From positions 186,001 to 250,000 of the forward strand of contig NZ_JAPKND010000005.1 of NCBI RefSeq assembly GCF_026344035.1: a stretch of DNA of 64,000 bases, in the 5' to 3' direction. This document shows, one piece after another, positions 33,145 through 42,503 of this stretch. The notes under the pieces were generated by a model. The model saw nothing but the letters and a program-made list of their open reading frames with translations. It was not told the DNA's origin and ran no database searches. Made by a program: the position numbers and the translations under genes. The stretch is from Alcaligenes endophyticus. Its GTDB lineage: Bacteria; Pseudomonadota; Gammaproteobacteria; Burkholderiales; Burkholderiaceae_B. Numbering within the stretch: the stretch's first letter is position 1; every line of letters starts with the position of its first letter.

Positions 33145-34115
33145 AACAGGTTCTGTGCTTGGCCTGCGACAAAAGCATTGATGTTATCGACCAGTTGATT
33201 TGCCAGCGCTTGCATGGCTTCTTGGCTCGCCCAGGCCACATGCGGTGTCAAAATAAAGTTGGGTAAATCAAGCAAGCGCATCAAAATATGATCCGCGGGA
33301 GGAGGCTCGGGGGTGCAGACGTCTATGCCGGCTCCGCCCAATTGACCGCTACGCAAAGCCTGCTCTAATGCCTCGTTATCGACTAAGCCACCACGAGCCG
33401 TATTGATCAACACAGTACGGCCTGGTTTCATTAAGTTGAACTCGGCCGTGGAAAGCAAATGCTCGGTTTGGGGCGTTAAAGGGCAATGCAAACTAATGAC
33501 ATCGGCTTGCCTAAGCATGTCTTCAAACGGCACCCGCCCTGACCGTACTTGGTCGGCAGACACGCCTTTTTGTTCGGCAAATACGGTTTTCATGCCTAAA
33601 GCCTGAGCCAGTTTTGCCACCGACTGCCCTAAGGAGCCCGCGCCGACAATACCCAGCGTACTACCTGCTAAATCGTAAATGGGGTAATCAAAATAACAAA
33701 ACTGATCGGCTTCTTGCCAACGCCCATTTTGTACGGACTGGCGATACGGCACTAGGCTGCGGCGCAATGCAAACATTAACGCCAACACATGCTCGGGCAC
33801 CGTATTGGTCGCATAATTACGAATGTTGCAAACTGCTACCCCGTGTTCTTTGCAACTGGCCAAATCGATCATGTCACTTCCCGTGGCGGCGATTGCGATT
33901 AATTTGAGCTGTTTAGCCTGAGTAAGTGCATCGGCGCCTATAGCCACTTTGTTCGTGATAACGATATCCGCTTCGGCAATACGTTCTGCAAGTTGTTCTG
34001 GACGTGTGCGTGGATACACAGTTAAGGTATGTGTGAAGCCAAAAGCAGGAAGACTAACGCTCTCTGCCATCGTGTCGCCATCAAGAAAAACAATGTGCTG
34101 CGGGTTCGTACTCAT
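33141..34115 (-). CDS. D-isomer-specific 2-hydroxyacid dehydrogenase (HprA/glycerate dehydrogenase-like)
   Basis: The 324-residue product has the D-2-hydroxyacid dehydrogenase layout. A catalytic domain surrounds an NAD domain with GIVGAGSLGQSVA. Further motifs are VISLHCPLTPQTEHLL, the signature LMKPGRTVLINTARGGLVD, and TPHVAWAS with the catalytic His. The length and the N-terminal FLDGDTMAES-type segment match hydroxypyruvate reductase/glycerate dehydrogenase (HprA). It is the first gene of the run with the SDR, epd and fumC. PdxB belongs to the same superfamily but is longer, with an extra C-terminal domain, so this gene could also use a phosphoerythronate-like substrate only if specificity has shifted. 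Confidence 0.88.
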   Translation of the reverse strand: MSTNPQHIVFLDGDTMAESVSLPAFGFTHTLTVYPRTRPEQLAERIAEADIVITNKVAIGADALTQAKQLKLIAIAATGSDMIDLASCKEHGVAVCNIRNYATNTVPEHVLALMFALRRSLVPYRQSVQNGRWQEADQFCYFDYPIYDLAGSTLGIVGAGSLGQSVAKLAQALGMKTVFAEQKGVSADQVRSGRVPFEDMLRQADVISLHCPLTPQTEHLLSTAEFNLMKPGRTVLINTARGGLVDNEALEQALRSGQLGGAGIDVCTPEPPPADHILMRLLDLPNFILTPHVAWASQEAMQALANQLVDNINAFVAGQAQNLL

Positions 34116-34297
34116 GGAAACGGGAACTCCTGATTAAGATAAGTGACTCAGAAAAAGAATACTGAATAATTGTTTATAGTGACATACGTGGGCGTAACAC
34201 ACTACCCTGTAAAGGTGTTTTACACCACTGACCACATAGTGATGTCGTCGTGAATGATCCATCCTACTCAATCAACACTGGAATAAGGTAGTTTTAT

Positions 34298-36205
34298 ATG
34301 CTTTTATCTTTGCTTTTGTCCATTACCGGACAAGCCATGGTGGCCCCCACCCCAGTTCTGGACTCGGTTAAGCAATACGATATACGCGACTTTTTCCGCA
34401 CCCCACAGCGCAGCCAATTCCGTCTTTCTGATAATGGCAAAATGCTTGGCTTTATGGAGCCGGTATCCATAGAAGGACAACCTGCGCGTAATAACATCCA
34501 TATTCAAGCCCTAGACGGTAGCACCCCTGTGGGCGAGGTCAAGCGCTTGAGCGCGGTTACTGATCGTGATCTGGCGACATTCTTCTGGAAAGGTAATGAC
34601 ACCATTGTTTACGGTAAGGATGTAGGTGGTGATGAAAACTACCATGTGGTTGCGGTCAATGTTCACAGCGGAGAAACCCGCGACCTGACTCCCTTAAGTG
34701 GTGTACGAGCAAGGCTGCAGGATGATCTTCCTGATGATCCAGACCATATTTTAGTCAGTCACAACGGCCGTAACCCTGAAGTTTTTGATGTCTATAAAAT
34801 TAATGTCAATACGGGTGAAAGCACCTTAGTGGCCGAAAACCCTGGCAATATCATGGGCTGGAGCACTGACCTAGAAGGCAAAGTTCGATTTGCCATGACC
34901 TCAGACGGCTTAGATAGCGAGCTGTTGTACCGCGCCGATGAAAAACAAGATTTTAGCCCTTTGATCAAAACGGATTTTCGCACTTCCGTCACCCCTTTAT
35001 TCTTTCACGAGGATAATCAACGTTTTTATGCCTTGAGCAATCGTGGGCGTGACACCGCATCCTTAGTTCTGATTGATCCTGCTGCACCCGATGTCGAAGA
35101 GGTCGTGCTAAGCGTTGACGGTCACGACATCGATACCGCTAGCTTTTCACGTCTACGAAAGGTACTAACCGCCGCTTATTACGAAACGGATAAGCCTCAA
35201 CGTACTTATTTTGACGCCGAAGATAAAGCCCGTTATGAAAAGCTCCAACAGCACTTACCCAACTATCAGTTAAGCCTTCAAGACTCTACCCCTGACGAGC
35301 AAAAGTTTATTGTCGCTGCCTACAATGACCGTACTCCCGGTGTTAGGTATATCTACGATGCCAAGACTAACACCCTGCATAAACTGGCTGACATCAATCC
35401 GACTCTAAGCGAGCAAGATATGGCACCAGTACAGCCAATACAATATCAAGCCCGTGACGGACTGACTATTAATGGCTACCTGACCCTACCCGTTGGCAAA
35501 GAGCCTAAGAACCTTCCGGTCATCGTCAATCCACATGGTGGACCATGGTTACGTGACTCGTGGGGCTTTAATCCGGAAGCACAATTCTTAGCCAATCGCG
35601 GCTACGCGGTGCTGCAAATGAACTTTAGGGGCTCAACCGGCTATGGCCGTAAGTTTTGGGAAGCTAGCTTTGGGCAATGGGGCCTTAGCATGCAAGACGA
35701 TATCACCGACGGTGTGCAATGGCTCATCGACCAAGGCATCGCTGACCCCAAGCGTATCGGTATCTACGGGGCTAGCTATGGCGGCTATGCAGTATTGTCG
35801 GGCATCACTAAAACGCCAGAACTCTATGCCGCAGCAGTGGACTACGTAGGCGTGTCAAACCTGCTGACCTTTATGGGAACTATTCCCCCATACTGGAAAC
35901 CGTTACTGACAAAAATGCATGCCATGGTGGGCGATCCTGTGAAGGACAAAGCCAAGCTCGAAGCCAACTCCCCTGCCCTACAAGCTGATAAAATTATAAC
36001 GCCTTTGTTTGTCGCCCAAGGCGCTCAAGACCCGCGCGTTAACATAGCGGAAAGCGATCAAATCGTTGAGGCATTAAAGAAACGTTCTATCGATGTCGAA
36101 TATATGGTGAAAGAGAACGAAGGACATGGCTTTGCGAATGAGGAAAATAAATTTGAATTCTATGAGCGCATGGAAGCATTTCTGCACACTCACTTACGAC
36201 CTTGA
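34298..36205 (+). CDS. S9-family peptidase (acylaminoacyl-peptidase/prolyl oligopeptidase type)
   Basis: The 635-residue product has a WD40-like beta-propeller (about 30-370) followed by an alpha/beta-hydrolase peptidase domain (about 385-635). The catalytic triad is visible as Ser493 in GASYGGYA, Asp578 in AQGAQDPRV and His610 in NEGHGF. The MNFRGSTGYGRKFWEA segment is typical of the S9C branch. A short hydrophobic N-terminus (MLLSLLLSITGQAMVA) suggests export to the periplasm, although it lacks obvious basic residues. Such enzymes trim short peptides. It is monocistronic, divergent from the hydroxyacid dehydrogenase operon, with an AAGG ribosome site before the ATG. Confidence 0.94.
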   Translation: MLLSLLLSITGQAMVAPTPVLDSVKQYDIRDFFRTPQRSQFRLSDNGKMLGFMEPVSIEGQPARNNIHIQALDGSTPVGEVKRLSAVTDRDLATFFWKGNDTIVYGKDVGGDENYHVVAVNVHSGETRDLTPLSGVRARLQDDLPDDPDHILVSHNGRNPEVFDVYKINVNTGESTLVAENPGNIMGWSTDLEGKVRFAMTSDGLDSELLYRADEKQDFSPLIKTDFRTSVTPLFFHEDNQRFYALSNRGRDTASLVLIDPAAPDVEEVVLSVDGHDIDTASFSRLRKVLTAAYYETDKPQRTYFDAEDKARYEKLQQHLPNYQLSLQDSTPDEQKFIVAAYNDRTPGVRYIYDAKTNTLHKLADINPTLSEQDMAPVQPIQYQARDGLTINGYLTLPVGKEPKNLPVIVNPHGGPWLRDSWGFNPEAQFLANRGYAVLQMNFRGSTGYGRKFWEASFGQWGLSMQDDITDGVQWLIDQGIADPKRIGIYGASYGGYAVLSGITKTPELYAAAVDYVGVSNLLTFMGTIPPYWKPLLTKMHAMVGDPVKDKAKLEANSPALQADKIITPLFVAQGAQDPRVNIAESDQIVEALKKRSIDVEYMVKENEGHGFANEENKFEFYERMEAFLHTHLRP

Positions 36206-36269
36206 TGACTTCGCCACTGCTCGTTGTGAGCAGCGACCTACCAATTTATTACCCTTATAAGGGCTAGGC

Positions 36270-36878
36270 ATGAAACTCTATTATTTAGCCGGAGCGTGTC
36301 CCTTAGTCACGCACATTGCATTGGAATGGATAGGTACACCTTACGAGGCGGAAGCAGTGAGTCGTGAGGCCCTGAAAGAGCCTGCTTTCTTGGCTCTAAA
36401 TCCCCTTGGGGCGGCGCCAGTACTACAAGATGGTGATTTTGTTCTAACACAAAGCATTGCAATTTTAGAATACTTGGCTGAACTGTACCCCAGCGCTAAC
36501 TTATTGGGTGAAACACTTCAGGAGCGTGCCGAGGTTCGTCGTTGGTTAGCATTTCTGAATGCTGACATACACCGCAACTTTGGCGTGGTCTTTGGTGTGC
36601 AACGTTATGCCCACTCAGAGGCCGCCCAAGCCGAAGTCAAATCTCTTACGTGTGAGTTGCTGTTGAAGCAATTTGCTCATATTAACCAACACTTAAATGG
36701 TCGTGATTTCTTAGGCGCCCAGCGCTCCGTCGCCGATGCTTATCTCTATGTGGTGCTACGTTGGGCGGGACGTTTAGGTTTAGATCTATCCAGCCTTACT
36801 AACCTTACCCGAGTAAGCCAAAAGCTTGAACAGGATCCCGCCGTTCAAGCAGCGCTGAAAGCGGAAGGTCTACTGTAA
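36270..36878 (+). CDS. Glutathione S-transferase family protein
   Basis: The 202-residue product has the N-terminal thioredoxin-like domain (about 1-78; MKLYYLAGACPLVTHIALEW, then NPLGAAPVLQDGDFVLTQSIAILEYL). A helical C-terminal domain follows (about 85-200; ADAYLYVVLRWAGRLGLDL). The Q-S-I-A-I motif is the glutathione-binding element. It resembles the beta-class GSTs (GstA/Gst from Proteus and Bordetella-type organisms), where a Cys near residue 10 (here Cys10) contacts glutathione. It lies 64 bp after the S9 peptidase gene with its own AAGGGC ribosome site. The substrate is unknown. Confidence 0.93.
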   Translation: MKLYYLAGACPLVTHIALEWIGTPYEAEAVSREALKEPAFLALNPLGAAPVLQDGDFVLTQSIAILEYLAELYPSANLLGETLQERAEVRRWLAFLNADIHRNFGVVFGVQRYAHSEAAQAEVKSLTCELLLKQFAHINQHLNGRDFLGAQRSVADAYLYVVLRWAGRLGLDLSSLTNLTRVSQKLEQDPAVQAALKAEGLL

Positions 36879-37066
36879 CCTCTTGCGGCCTATGCTTACC
36901 ATAGGCCGCACTGCTTCCCTACACCAGCCAGCAGCAAGGGGCAAACTCAATCTGCACAGCGCTAACAAGCGAACAATGACAGTTTAGGCAAATAAGTAGT
37001 TTTTATATGCCCATTTGATCTAACAGCGTTAAACTAATCCTGTTAAGACATGGGGAAACATATATC

Positions 37067-37777
37067 ATGCAAAAACCAAGCTCATCTCGGCCAGCACCCA
37101 GCAAGAAATGGTGGTTACTTTCAGCTCTGCTTGTCTGCGCCAGTGGATCCGCGGATGAACTCACTGACCAGGGTAAAACTATCGCCACCTCTGGCAGCGG
37201 CGCAGTGTTAGCCTGTGTCACCTGTCACGGCGCTCAAGGTGAAGGTAATGCTGCGGCTGGTTTTCCTTTTTTAGCCGGACAAGGTACTAGCTACCTGACC
37301 GAGCAGCTCACCCACTTTCACGACGGGAAGCGCCAAAACCCCATCATGGAGCCTATTGCAAAGGCGATGTCTGCAGATCAAATGAAAGCGGTGGCCGCTT
37401 ACTACTCGCAGCTAAGCCCACCATGGGATAAGCAAAAACTCAGCAACGTTCAGGATCTCTACCCTGCACAATCCCAGCTCGGAGCATGGATTGCCAATCG
37501 CGGAGACTGGGATAACAATATTCCCGCCTGTATACAGTGTCATGGGCCAGGAGGAGTGGGCGTAGGCACCTCTTTCCCCGCCATTGCCGGATTATCGGCC
37601 GCCTACATTACGGCTCAATTCAAAGCATGGCAAACCAACAGTCGTGACCCCGGACCGCAATCTATTATGGGCGATATTGCTAAGCGCATGAATGAACAGC
37701 AGATTCAAGCGACAGCAGACTACTTTGCAGCTCTGCCCACAGAGCTAAGTAAAGCAGCAACTCAGGGAGCCAAATAA
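37067..37777 (+). CDS. tsdB: Dihaem cytochrome c4-like electron carrier, TsdB
   Basis: The 236-residue product has an N-terminal signal sequence and two homologous class I cytochrome domains with haem motifs CVTCH (50-54) and CIQCH (155-159). Each is followed by a GFPFLAGQ/SFPAIAGL segment. The layout is that of cytochrome c4. Methionine ligands are probably in PIMEPIA and SIMGDIA. Its stop overlaps the ATG of the thiosulfate dehydrogenase gene (TAATG). In several bacteria this pair is known as TsdB-TsdA, with TsdB taking electrons from TsdA. A GGGGAAA element lies upstream of the ATG at 37067. Confidence 0.9.
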   Translation: MQKPSSSRPAPSKKWWLLSALLVCASGSADELTDQGKTIATSGSGAVLACVTCHGAQGEGNAAAGFPFLAGQGTSYLTEQLTHFHDGKRQNPIMEPIAKAMSADQMKAVAAYYSQLSPPWDKQKLSNVQDLYPAQSQLGAWIANRGDWDNNIPACIQCHGPGGVGVGTSFPAIAGLSAAYITAQFKAWQTNSRDPGPQSIMGDIAKRMNEQQIQATADYFAALPTELSKAATQGAK

Positions 37778-38709
37778 TGAAACCATTGTGGACACAACAT
37801 ATTTCTTTATTCAGTGGCGCCTGTTTATTGGCAATGAGTAGTGTGGTCAGCGCCCAAGGGGTCGACTTAGGCGAGTATCGACCAAAATTTGATCCGCCTG
37901 ATGCCCACAGCATTCCAGACACTCCGTTTGGCGAGGCGGTGAAACGGGGCCAAGCTATTTTTCTTAAAACGCCTCAGAACGCCCCAAATTTCGTTGGTAA
38001 CAACATGAATTGTGTGAGCTGTCACATGGACGCAGGACGTCGTAAAGACGCCTCGCCTCTATGGGCCGCTTATGTACTGTACCCCGCTTACCGTGCTAAA
38101 AACGAGCACGTGAACACCCTAGCAGAACGCTTACAAGGCTGCTTTACCTATAGCATGAATGGTCAAAAGCCTCCTGCTGAAGATCAAGTCATTGTCGACC
38201 TGGAAAGCTATATGTATTGGCTCGCTCGCGGGGCCCCCACGGGCGTCGTACTGGAAGGGCAAGGATTCAAGCGCTTACCAGAACCAGCACAAAAACCGGA
38301 CTACGTACGTGGTGAGAAAGTCTATGCGCAAAATTGTGTGCTGTGCCACGGCGCAGACGGGCAAGGACAAAGCGTGAATGGACACATGGTGTTCCCAGCC
38401 TTGTGGGGCGATCAATCCTATAACTGGGGGGCTGGGATGCAAAGCATTCCTACCGCCGCCGCTTTTATCAAAGCCAATATGCCGTTAGGTCATGGCAACA
38501 CGCTGTCTGATCAAGATGCTTGGGATGTGGCCTATTACATGAATGGGCACGATAGGCCGCAAGATCCACGTTTTAATGGATCCGTTGAAGAAACACAGAA
38601 AAAATATCACGATGCCAAAACCGATCTTTATGGACAAAAGATTAATGGCAAAGTGCTAGGTGCCGACTCTGTACCACATGGTGGTCGTCTACGTAAAGAT
38701 GCCAGTTAA
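37777..38709 (+). CDS. tsdA: Thiosulfate dehydrogenase (tetrathionate-forming), TsdA
   Basis: The 310-residue product has a signal peptide (about 1-26) and two haem-binding motifs, CVSCH (79-83) and CVLCH (187-191). The RLQGC motif supplies Cys122, matching the unusual axial Cys ligand of haem 1 in characterised TsdA enzymes. Other TsdA hallmarks are PLWAAYVLYPAYR, SYMYWLARGAPTG, NWGAGM and DRPQDPRFNGSV. TsdA oxidises two thiosulfate to tetrathionate in the periplasm, and some forms also work in reverse. It is translationally coupled to tsdB and followed by a strong terminator. No sox genes are in the window. Confidence 0.94.
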   Translation: MKPLWTQHISLFSGACLLAMSSVVSAQGVDLGEYRPKFDPPDAHSIPDTPFGEAVKRGQAIFLKTPQNAPNFVGNNMNCVSCHMDAGRRKDASPLWAAYVLYPAYRAKNEHVNTLAERLQGCFTYSMNGQKPPAEDQVIVDLESYMYWLARGAPTGVVLEGQGFKRLPEPAQKPDYVRGEKVYAQNCVLCHGADGQGQSVNGHMVFPALWGDQSYNWGAGMQSIPTAAAFIKANMPLGHGNTLSDQDAWDVAYYMNGHDRPQDPRFNGSVEETQKKYHDAKTDLYGQKINGKVLGADSVPHGGRLRKDAS

Positions 38710-38725
38710 GGCCTTTGTGTAATGA

Positions 38726-38757
38726 AAAAGGGTGTTCACTAAGAACACCCTTTTTTT
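38726..38757. terminator. Bidirectional terminator between tsdA and livF
   Basis: A stem of GGGTGTTC and GAACACCC with a 5-base loop is flanked by A-runs on the left and a seven-T run on the right. It can therefore stop transcription from both tsdBA (plus) and the liv operon (minus). Confidence 0.92.
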
Positions 38758-38764
38758 CACTCCA

Positions 38765-39466
38765 TTAACTACCTAAATACGCTTTCCGAATATCTGGATT
38801 GGCCAGTAAATTCGCGCCTGTGTCTTGCATCACTAGCTTACCGGTTTCTAGCACATAGCCACGGTCAGCAACCTGCAAGGCTTTGTTTGCATTTTGCTCC
38901 ACTAAAAATACCGTCACACCTTCGTCTCGAATAGTACGGATAATGTCAAAAATTTGCGCAATAATCAACGGTGCCAAACCCAAAGTAGGCTCGTCCAATA
39001 ACAGCAAGCTAGGTTTAGACATTAATGCCCTACCTATAGCCAACATTTGCTGCTCACCACCCGACATGGTTCCTGCCCGTTGCGTGGCTCGCTCTTTTAG
39101 GCGTGGGAAAAGCGTATAGACATGATCTTCCCCCTCATCGATCTCGTGACGACTCATGAAAAAACCGCCCATCTTGAGATTTTCCGATACGGTAAGGTCA
39201 GGAAACACGCGCCGTCCTTCGGGAGAAATCGCGATACCTTGACGCATAATGCGGTGCGTATCCATATGGGTAATATCCGTGCCCTGGAACGTTATAGTGC
39301 CAGATGAGGCCCGCGGCGAGCCACAAACTGTCATTAGCAGTGTCGTTTTACCCGCACCATTAGCGCCAATTAAGGTAACGATTTCGCCTTGATTTACCTC
39401 TACGCTAACCTGATTCAACGCCTGTATGGCACCGTAATAAGTCGATACCTGTTCAAGTTTTAACAC
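38765..39466 (-). CDS. livF: Branched-chain amino-acid ABC transporter ATPase LivF
   Basis: The 233-residue ATPase has Walker A GANGAGKTT, the Q-loop region, the ABC signature MSGGEQQMLAIGRAL, Walker B LLLLDEPTLGLAPL and the H-loop region. The short C-terminus and YYGAIQALNQVSVEV start are typical of LivF. It pairs with LivG to power branched-chain amino-acid import at the inner membrane. The start is a GTG at 39466 that overlaps the livG stop and is preceded by GGGAGAAG. It is the last gene of the livKHMGF run and is followed by a bidirectional terminator. Confidence 0.95.
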   Translation of the reverse strand: MLKLEQVSTYYGAIQALNQVSVEVNQGEIVTLIGANGAGKTTLLMTVCGSPRASSGTITFQGTDITHMDTHRIMRQGIAISPEGRRVFPDLTVSENLKMGGFFMSRHEIDEGEDHVYTLFPRLKERATQRAGTMSGGEQQMLAIGRALMSKPSLLLLDEPTLGLAPLIIAQIFDIIRTIRDEGVTVFLVEQNANKALQVADRGYVLETGKLVMQDTGANLLANPDIRKAYLGS

Positions 39467-40251
39467 TACTCTTCTCCCAGGTAAGCTTTAATAACGCGAG
39501 GATCATTACGCACCTCTTCAGGCAGTCCCATGGCAATAGGTTTACCGTACTCCATCACCAAGATACGATCAGAAACCCCCATAACCAGACTCATATCATG
39601 TTCAATCAGCAGCACCGCCACGTTAAATTCGCGCCGTAAATGATCAATCAGCCCTTGTAAGTCACGTTTTTCTTGTGGATTCAACCCAGCAGCGGGCTCG
39701 TCGAGCAATAATAAGCGCGGGTTGGTAATCATGCAGCGAGCGATCTCTAAGCGTCGCTGATGCCCGTACGCTAAGTTACCAGCCTCACGGTTAGCGTACT
39801 CACGGATATCCATGAAGTCCAACCATTGGGCGGCACGATCAAGTGCCTCTTCCTCCGATCGGCGGTATGCACTAGTTTTTAGCAACCCGGACAATAAGCC
39901 ACTTTTTATCAAACTGTGCTGAGCGACAAGCAGGTTTTCTAGGACGGTCAGTTTCTTAAATAAACGTACGTTTTGAAACGTGCGCACCAAACCCAACTGA
40001 GCCACTTGGTGGCTACTTAAGCCATGTATGGACTTACCGTCTAAGGTGATGCTGCCTTCTGTAGGCCGATAAAAACCACTAATACAATTGAAGACGGTGG
40101 TTTTCCCCGCTCCGTTCGGCCCAATGATAGCGAACACTTCATCGCTACCCAGCTCGAATTTCACGTTATCGACGGCTAATAATCCGCCAAAACGCATGCA
40201 CAAGTCGCTCACCTGTAATAAAGGCTTAGCCTGATTTTGACGTTGACTCAT
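39466..40251 (-). CDS. livG: Branched-chain amino-acid ABC transporter ATPase LivG
   Basis: The 261-residue ATPase has Walker [10 protein letters not shown], the LivG-type [10 protein letters not shown] start, the signature region [16 protein letters not shown] (a variant LSGGQ, normal for LivG), and Walker [14 protein letters not shown]. The LIEHDM H-loop and the C-terminal [15 protein letters not shown] complete the match. It is the second nucleotide-binding subunit of the importer. Its ATG overlaps the livM stop as ATGA, and its own stop overlaps the livF GTG, so the four downstream genes are translationally coupled. Confidence 0.95.
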   Translation of the reverse strand: MSQRQNQAKPLLQVSDLCMRFGGLLAVDNVKFELGSDEVFAIIGPNGAGKTTVFNCISGFYRPTEGSITLDGKSIHGLSSHQVAQLGLVRTFQNVRLFKKLTVLENLLVAQHSLIKSGLLSGLLKTSAYRRSEEEALDRAAQWLDFMDIREYANREAGNLAYGHQRRLEIARCMITNPRLLLLDEPAAGLNPQEKRDLQGLIDHLRREFNVAVLLIEHDMSLVMGVSDRILVMEYGKPIAMGLPEEVRNDPRVIKAYLGEE

Positions 40252-41477
40252 GTACGCAACTCCACGTGAGGACGGCTAACCGGAAGGAGGCCTTGTGGGC
40301 GCCATGCCATCATAAATACCATCACCAAACCGAATATCAGCATGCGATACTCTTGAAATTCGCGTGCCAACTCGGGCACGACCGTCAATACCACCGCCGC
40401 TAAGATCACCCCTAGCTGAGAGCCCATTCCACCCAACACGACAATCGCTAAGATCAACGCTGATTCAATAAAGGTAAAGGATTCAGGATTCACCAAGCCT
40501 TGACGTGCAGCAAAGAAAGCTCCACCGAAACCAGCGAACATGGCGCCAATAGTAAAGGCGGAGAGTTTGATATTAGTGGGGTTCATACCCAATGAGCGGC
40601 AGGCAATTTCATCTTCCCGTAACGCTTCCCAAGCGCGCCCTATAGGCATGCGTATCAATCGATTCGATACGTACAAGGTGACTAAGGCAAGCACCAACGC
40701 CATCAAATACAGATAAATGACCACGTCTTGGTTACTGAAAGACCAGCCCATCATGTCATGAAAGGTTACCTCGCCTTCAGGAGCACGACGCGCCATCACA
40801 TAACCAAAAAAAGTGGGCTTAGGAATACCGGAAATTCCATCTGGGCCGCCGGTAAAATCGTATAAGTTAATAAGCAATAACCGTATGATTTCACCAAAGC
40901 CTAAAGTAACGATTGCGAGATAATCGCCACGCAAACGCAGCACAGGAAAGCCTAGTAAGTAGCCAAACAGCGCCGCCATGGCGCCAGCCGCGGGTAAAGC
41001 CTCCCAGAATCCCCATCCTAAGTACTGGTACAGCAAAGCATAGGTGTAGGCCCCTACAGCATAAAAACCCACAAAGCCTAGATCCAGCAAGCCAGCAAAG
41101 CCCACTACAATATTAAGCCCCAAACCCAGCATGACGTAAATCAGCACCAAAGTGGCAATATCCACCTGAGCTCGCCCAGTGGTAAATGGCCAAATTAGTG
41201 CTACCAGTACGACTAGCAGCATTAACAACTGCCGCACTCGAGCAGATGGCTTGGGCAAGGTAAAGCTACTGCCGGCACTCAACTGGCGAGTGCGATGCAA
41301 TAAAGGCTTGAGTAACTGAACAATAAAAACGAGCGCCATGCCGGTGAAGATCATGGGCCAATCGGGTTGCAACTCTGTTTTAACCCCTACACGTAAAATT
41401 TGAAAACCAAAGATGGGTGCGACGATTACCCCCGCCATGAAGGCGGCAATTAATGCGTGAGTGAGACGATTTGCCAT
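40248..41477 (-). CDS. livM: Branched-chain amino-acid ABC transporter permease LivM
   Basis: The 409-residue membrane protein has about ten hydrophobic segments and the LivM signature region. This includes [21 protein letters not shown], the [21 protein letters not shown] loop and the ATPase-coupling segment [20 protein letters not shown]. The first about 90 residues form an extra N-terminal part with two membrane segments, as seen in longer LivM versions. It forms the inner-membrane channel with LivH. Its ATG overlaps the livH stop by one base (TAATG) and its end overlaps livG. Confidence 0.95.
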   Translation of the reverse strand: MANRLTHALIAAFMAGVIVAPIFGFQILRVGVKTELQPDWPMIFTGMALVFIVQLLKPLLHRTRQLSAGSSFTLPKPSARVRQLLMLLVVLVALIWPFTTGRAQVDIATLVLIYVMLGLGLNIVVGFAGLLDLGFVGFYAVGAYTYALLYQYLGWGFWEALPAAGAMAALFGYLLGFPVLRLRGDYLAIVTLGFGEIIRLLLINLYDFTGGPDGISGIPKPTFFGYVMARRAPEGEVTFHDMMGWSFSNQDVVIYLYLMALVLALVTLYVSNRLIRMPIGRAWEALREDEIACRSLGMNPTNIKLSAFTIGAMFAGFGGAFFAARQGLVNPESFTFIESALILAIVVLGGMGSQLGVILAAVVLTVVPELAREFQEYRMLIFGLVMVFMMAWRPQGLLPVSRPHVELRT

Positions 41478-42403
41478 TAGACTTTTTCCACTTCCGGTTT
41501 ACCCAATAGCCCTGTTGGACGGAACAGCAAAATCAATACCAACAAACTAAAGGCCACAATGTCTTTGTACTGAGAAGAGATAAAAGCGGCGGCAAATGTT
41601 TCTGCCAAACCTAATAACACCCCACCCAGCATGGCTCCGGGTATGCTACCTATCCCTCCCAGCACAGCGGCGGTAAACGCTTTAATCCCGGCCACAAAGC
41701 CAATAAATGGGTTCAGTTTCCCAATAGCCAGAGCAATCAACACCCCTCCCACTGCTGCCAGCATGGCACCAATGATGAAAGTGAAAGAAATAATTTTATT
41801 CGTATCAATGCCCAATAGGTTAGCCATGCGCAAGTCTTGCGAGCAAGCCCTTGAGGCGCGACCTAAGCGCGAGTATTTAATGTAAATACTGAGCATGATC
41901 ATAAGCACGATCGTGACTAAAATAATCATAATCCGTGAGTACGGAGCCGTCACGACAAAATCAGAACCCATCGTAAACTGCAAAGAACCAGTGACCAAAG
42001 TGGGCACGGCCATATCGCGTGCGCCCTGCCCCAAAGCCACCCAGTTCTGCAGGAAAATTGACATCCCGATAGCTGAGATTAAAGGTACTAGGCGTGGACT
42101 GCCCCGTAGCGGAGCATAAGCGACCTTTTCTACTGCATAGCCATATACGGCAGTTACCGCCATGGCAATCAACAGCATAATCAAGATAATCAGCCAGATA
42201 GGCAGGCCGCTGCCCACCCCTATGGCCGTTAAGGTGACTAGGCCCACATAGGCGCCTATCATATAAATTTCGCCGTGCGCGAAATTAATCATTCCTATAA
42301 TGCCGTAGACCATGGTGTAGCCTATAGCGATCAGTGCATAAATGGCGCCTAATGAAAGACCATTGAAAAGCTGCTGCACTATTTGGGGTAATAGTTCTGA
42401 CAT
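41477..42403 (-). CDS. livH: Branched-chain amino-acid ABC transporter permease LivH
   Basis: The 308-residue membrane protein opens with [20 protein letters not shown], the typical LivH start. It contains [16 protein letters not shown], the coupling loop [17 protein letters not shown] and [20 protein letters not shown]. It pairs with LivM. I prefer the ATG at 42403, seven bases after GGA; an ATG 12 bp upstream (42415) is also in frame. It begins about 100 bp after livK, with a GC-rich hairpin between them that may lower expression of the membrane genes relative to the binding protein. Confidence 0.93.
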   Translation of the reverse strand: MSELLPQIVQQLFNGLSLGAIYALIAIGYTMVYGIIGMINFAHGEIYMIGAYVGLVTLTAIGVGSGLPIWLIILIMLLIAMAVTAVYGYAVEKVAYAPLRGSPRLVPLISAIGMSIFLQNWVALGQGARDMAVPTLVTGSLQFTMGSDFVVTAPYSRIMIILVTIVLMIMLSIYIKYSRLGRASRACSQDLRMANLLGIDTNKIISFTFIIGAMLAAVGGVLIALAIGKLNPFIGFVAGIKAFTAAVLGGIGSIPGAMLGGVLLGLAETFAAAFISSQYKDIVAFSLLVLILLFRPTGLLGKPEVEKV

Positions 42404-42454
42404 ACTTAATTCCATTGGGTTAACTAACCCTTTAATTTTTGATCATCGCATTAA

Positions 42455-42490
42455 ATAACAATGCCCCCGCCCAGATCAATGAGCGGAGGC
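42455..42490 (-). terminator. Attenuator-like hairpin between livK and livH
   Basis: On the minus strand, GCCTCCGC (42490-42483) can pair with GCGGGGGC (42470-42463), with one T-G pair and a 12-base loop. The sequence ATTGTTATTT follows. It lies just after the livK stop and probably causes partial termination or protects the livK message. Confidence 0.5.
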
Positions 42491-42503
42491 CTGATGTGCG
42501 ACT

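Noticed and set aside
37680-37922. Minus-strand frame across the tsdB/tsdA junction
   Set aside because: It is antisense to two well-supported cytochrome genes and has no ribosome site.
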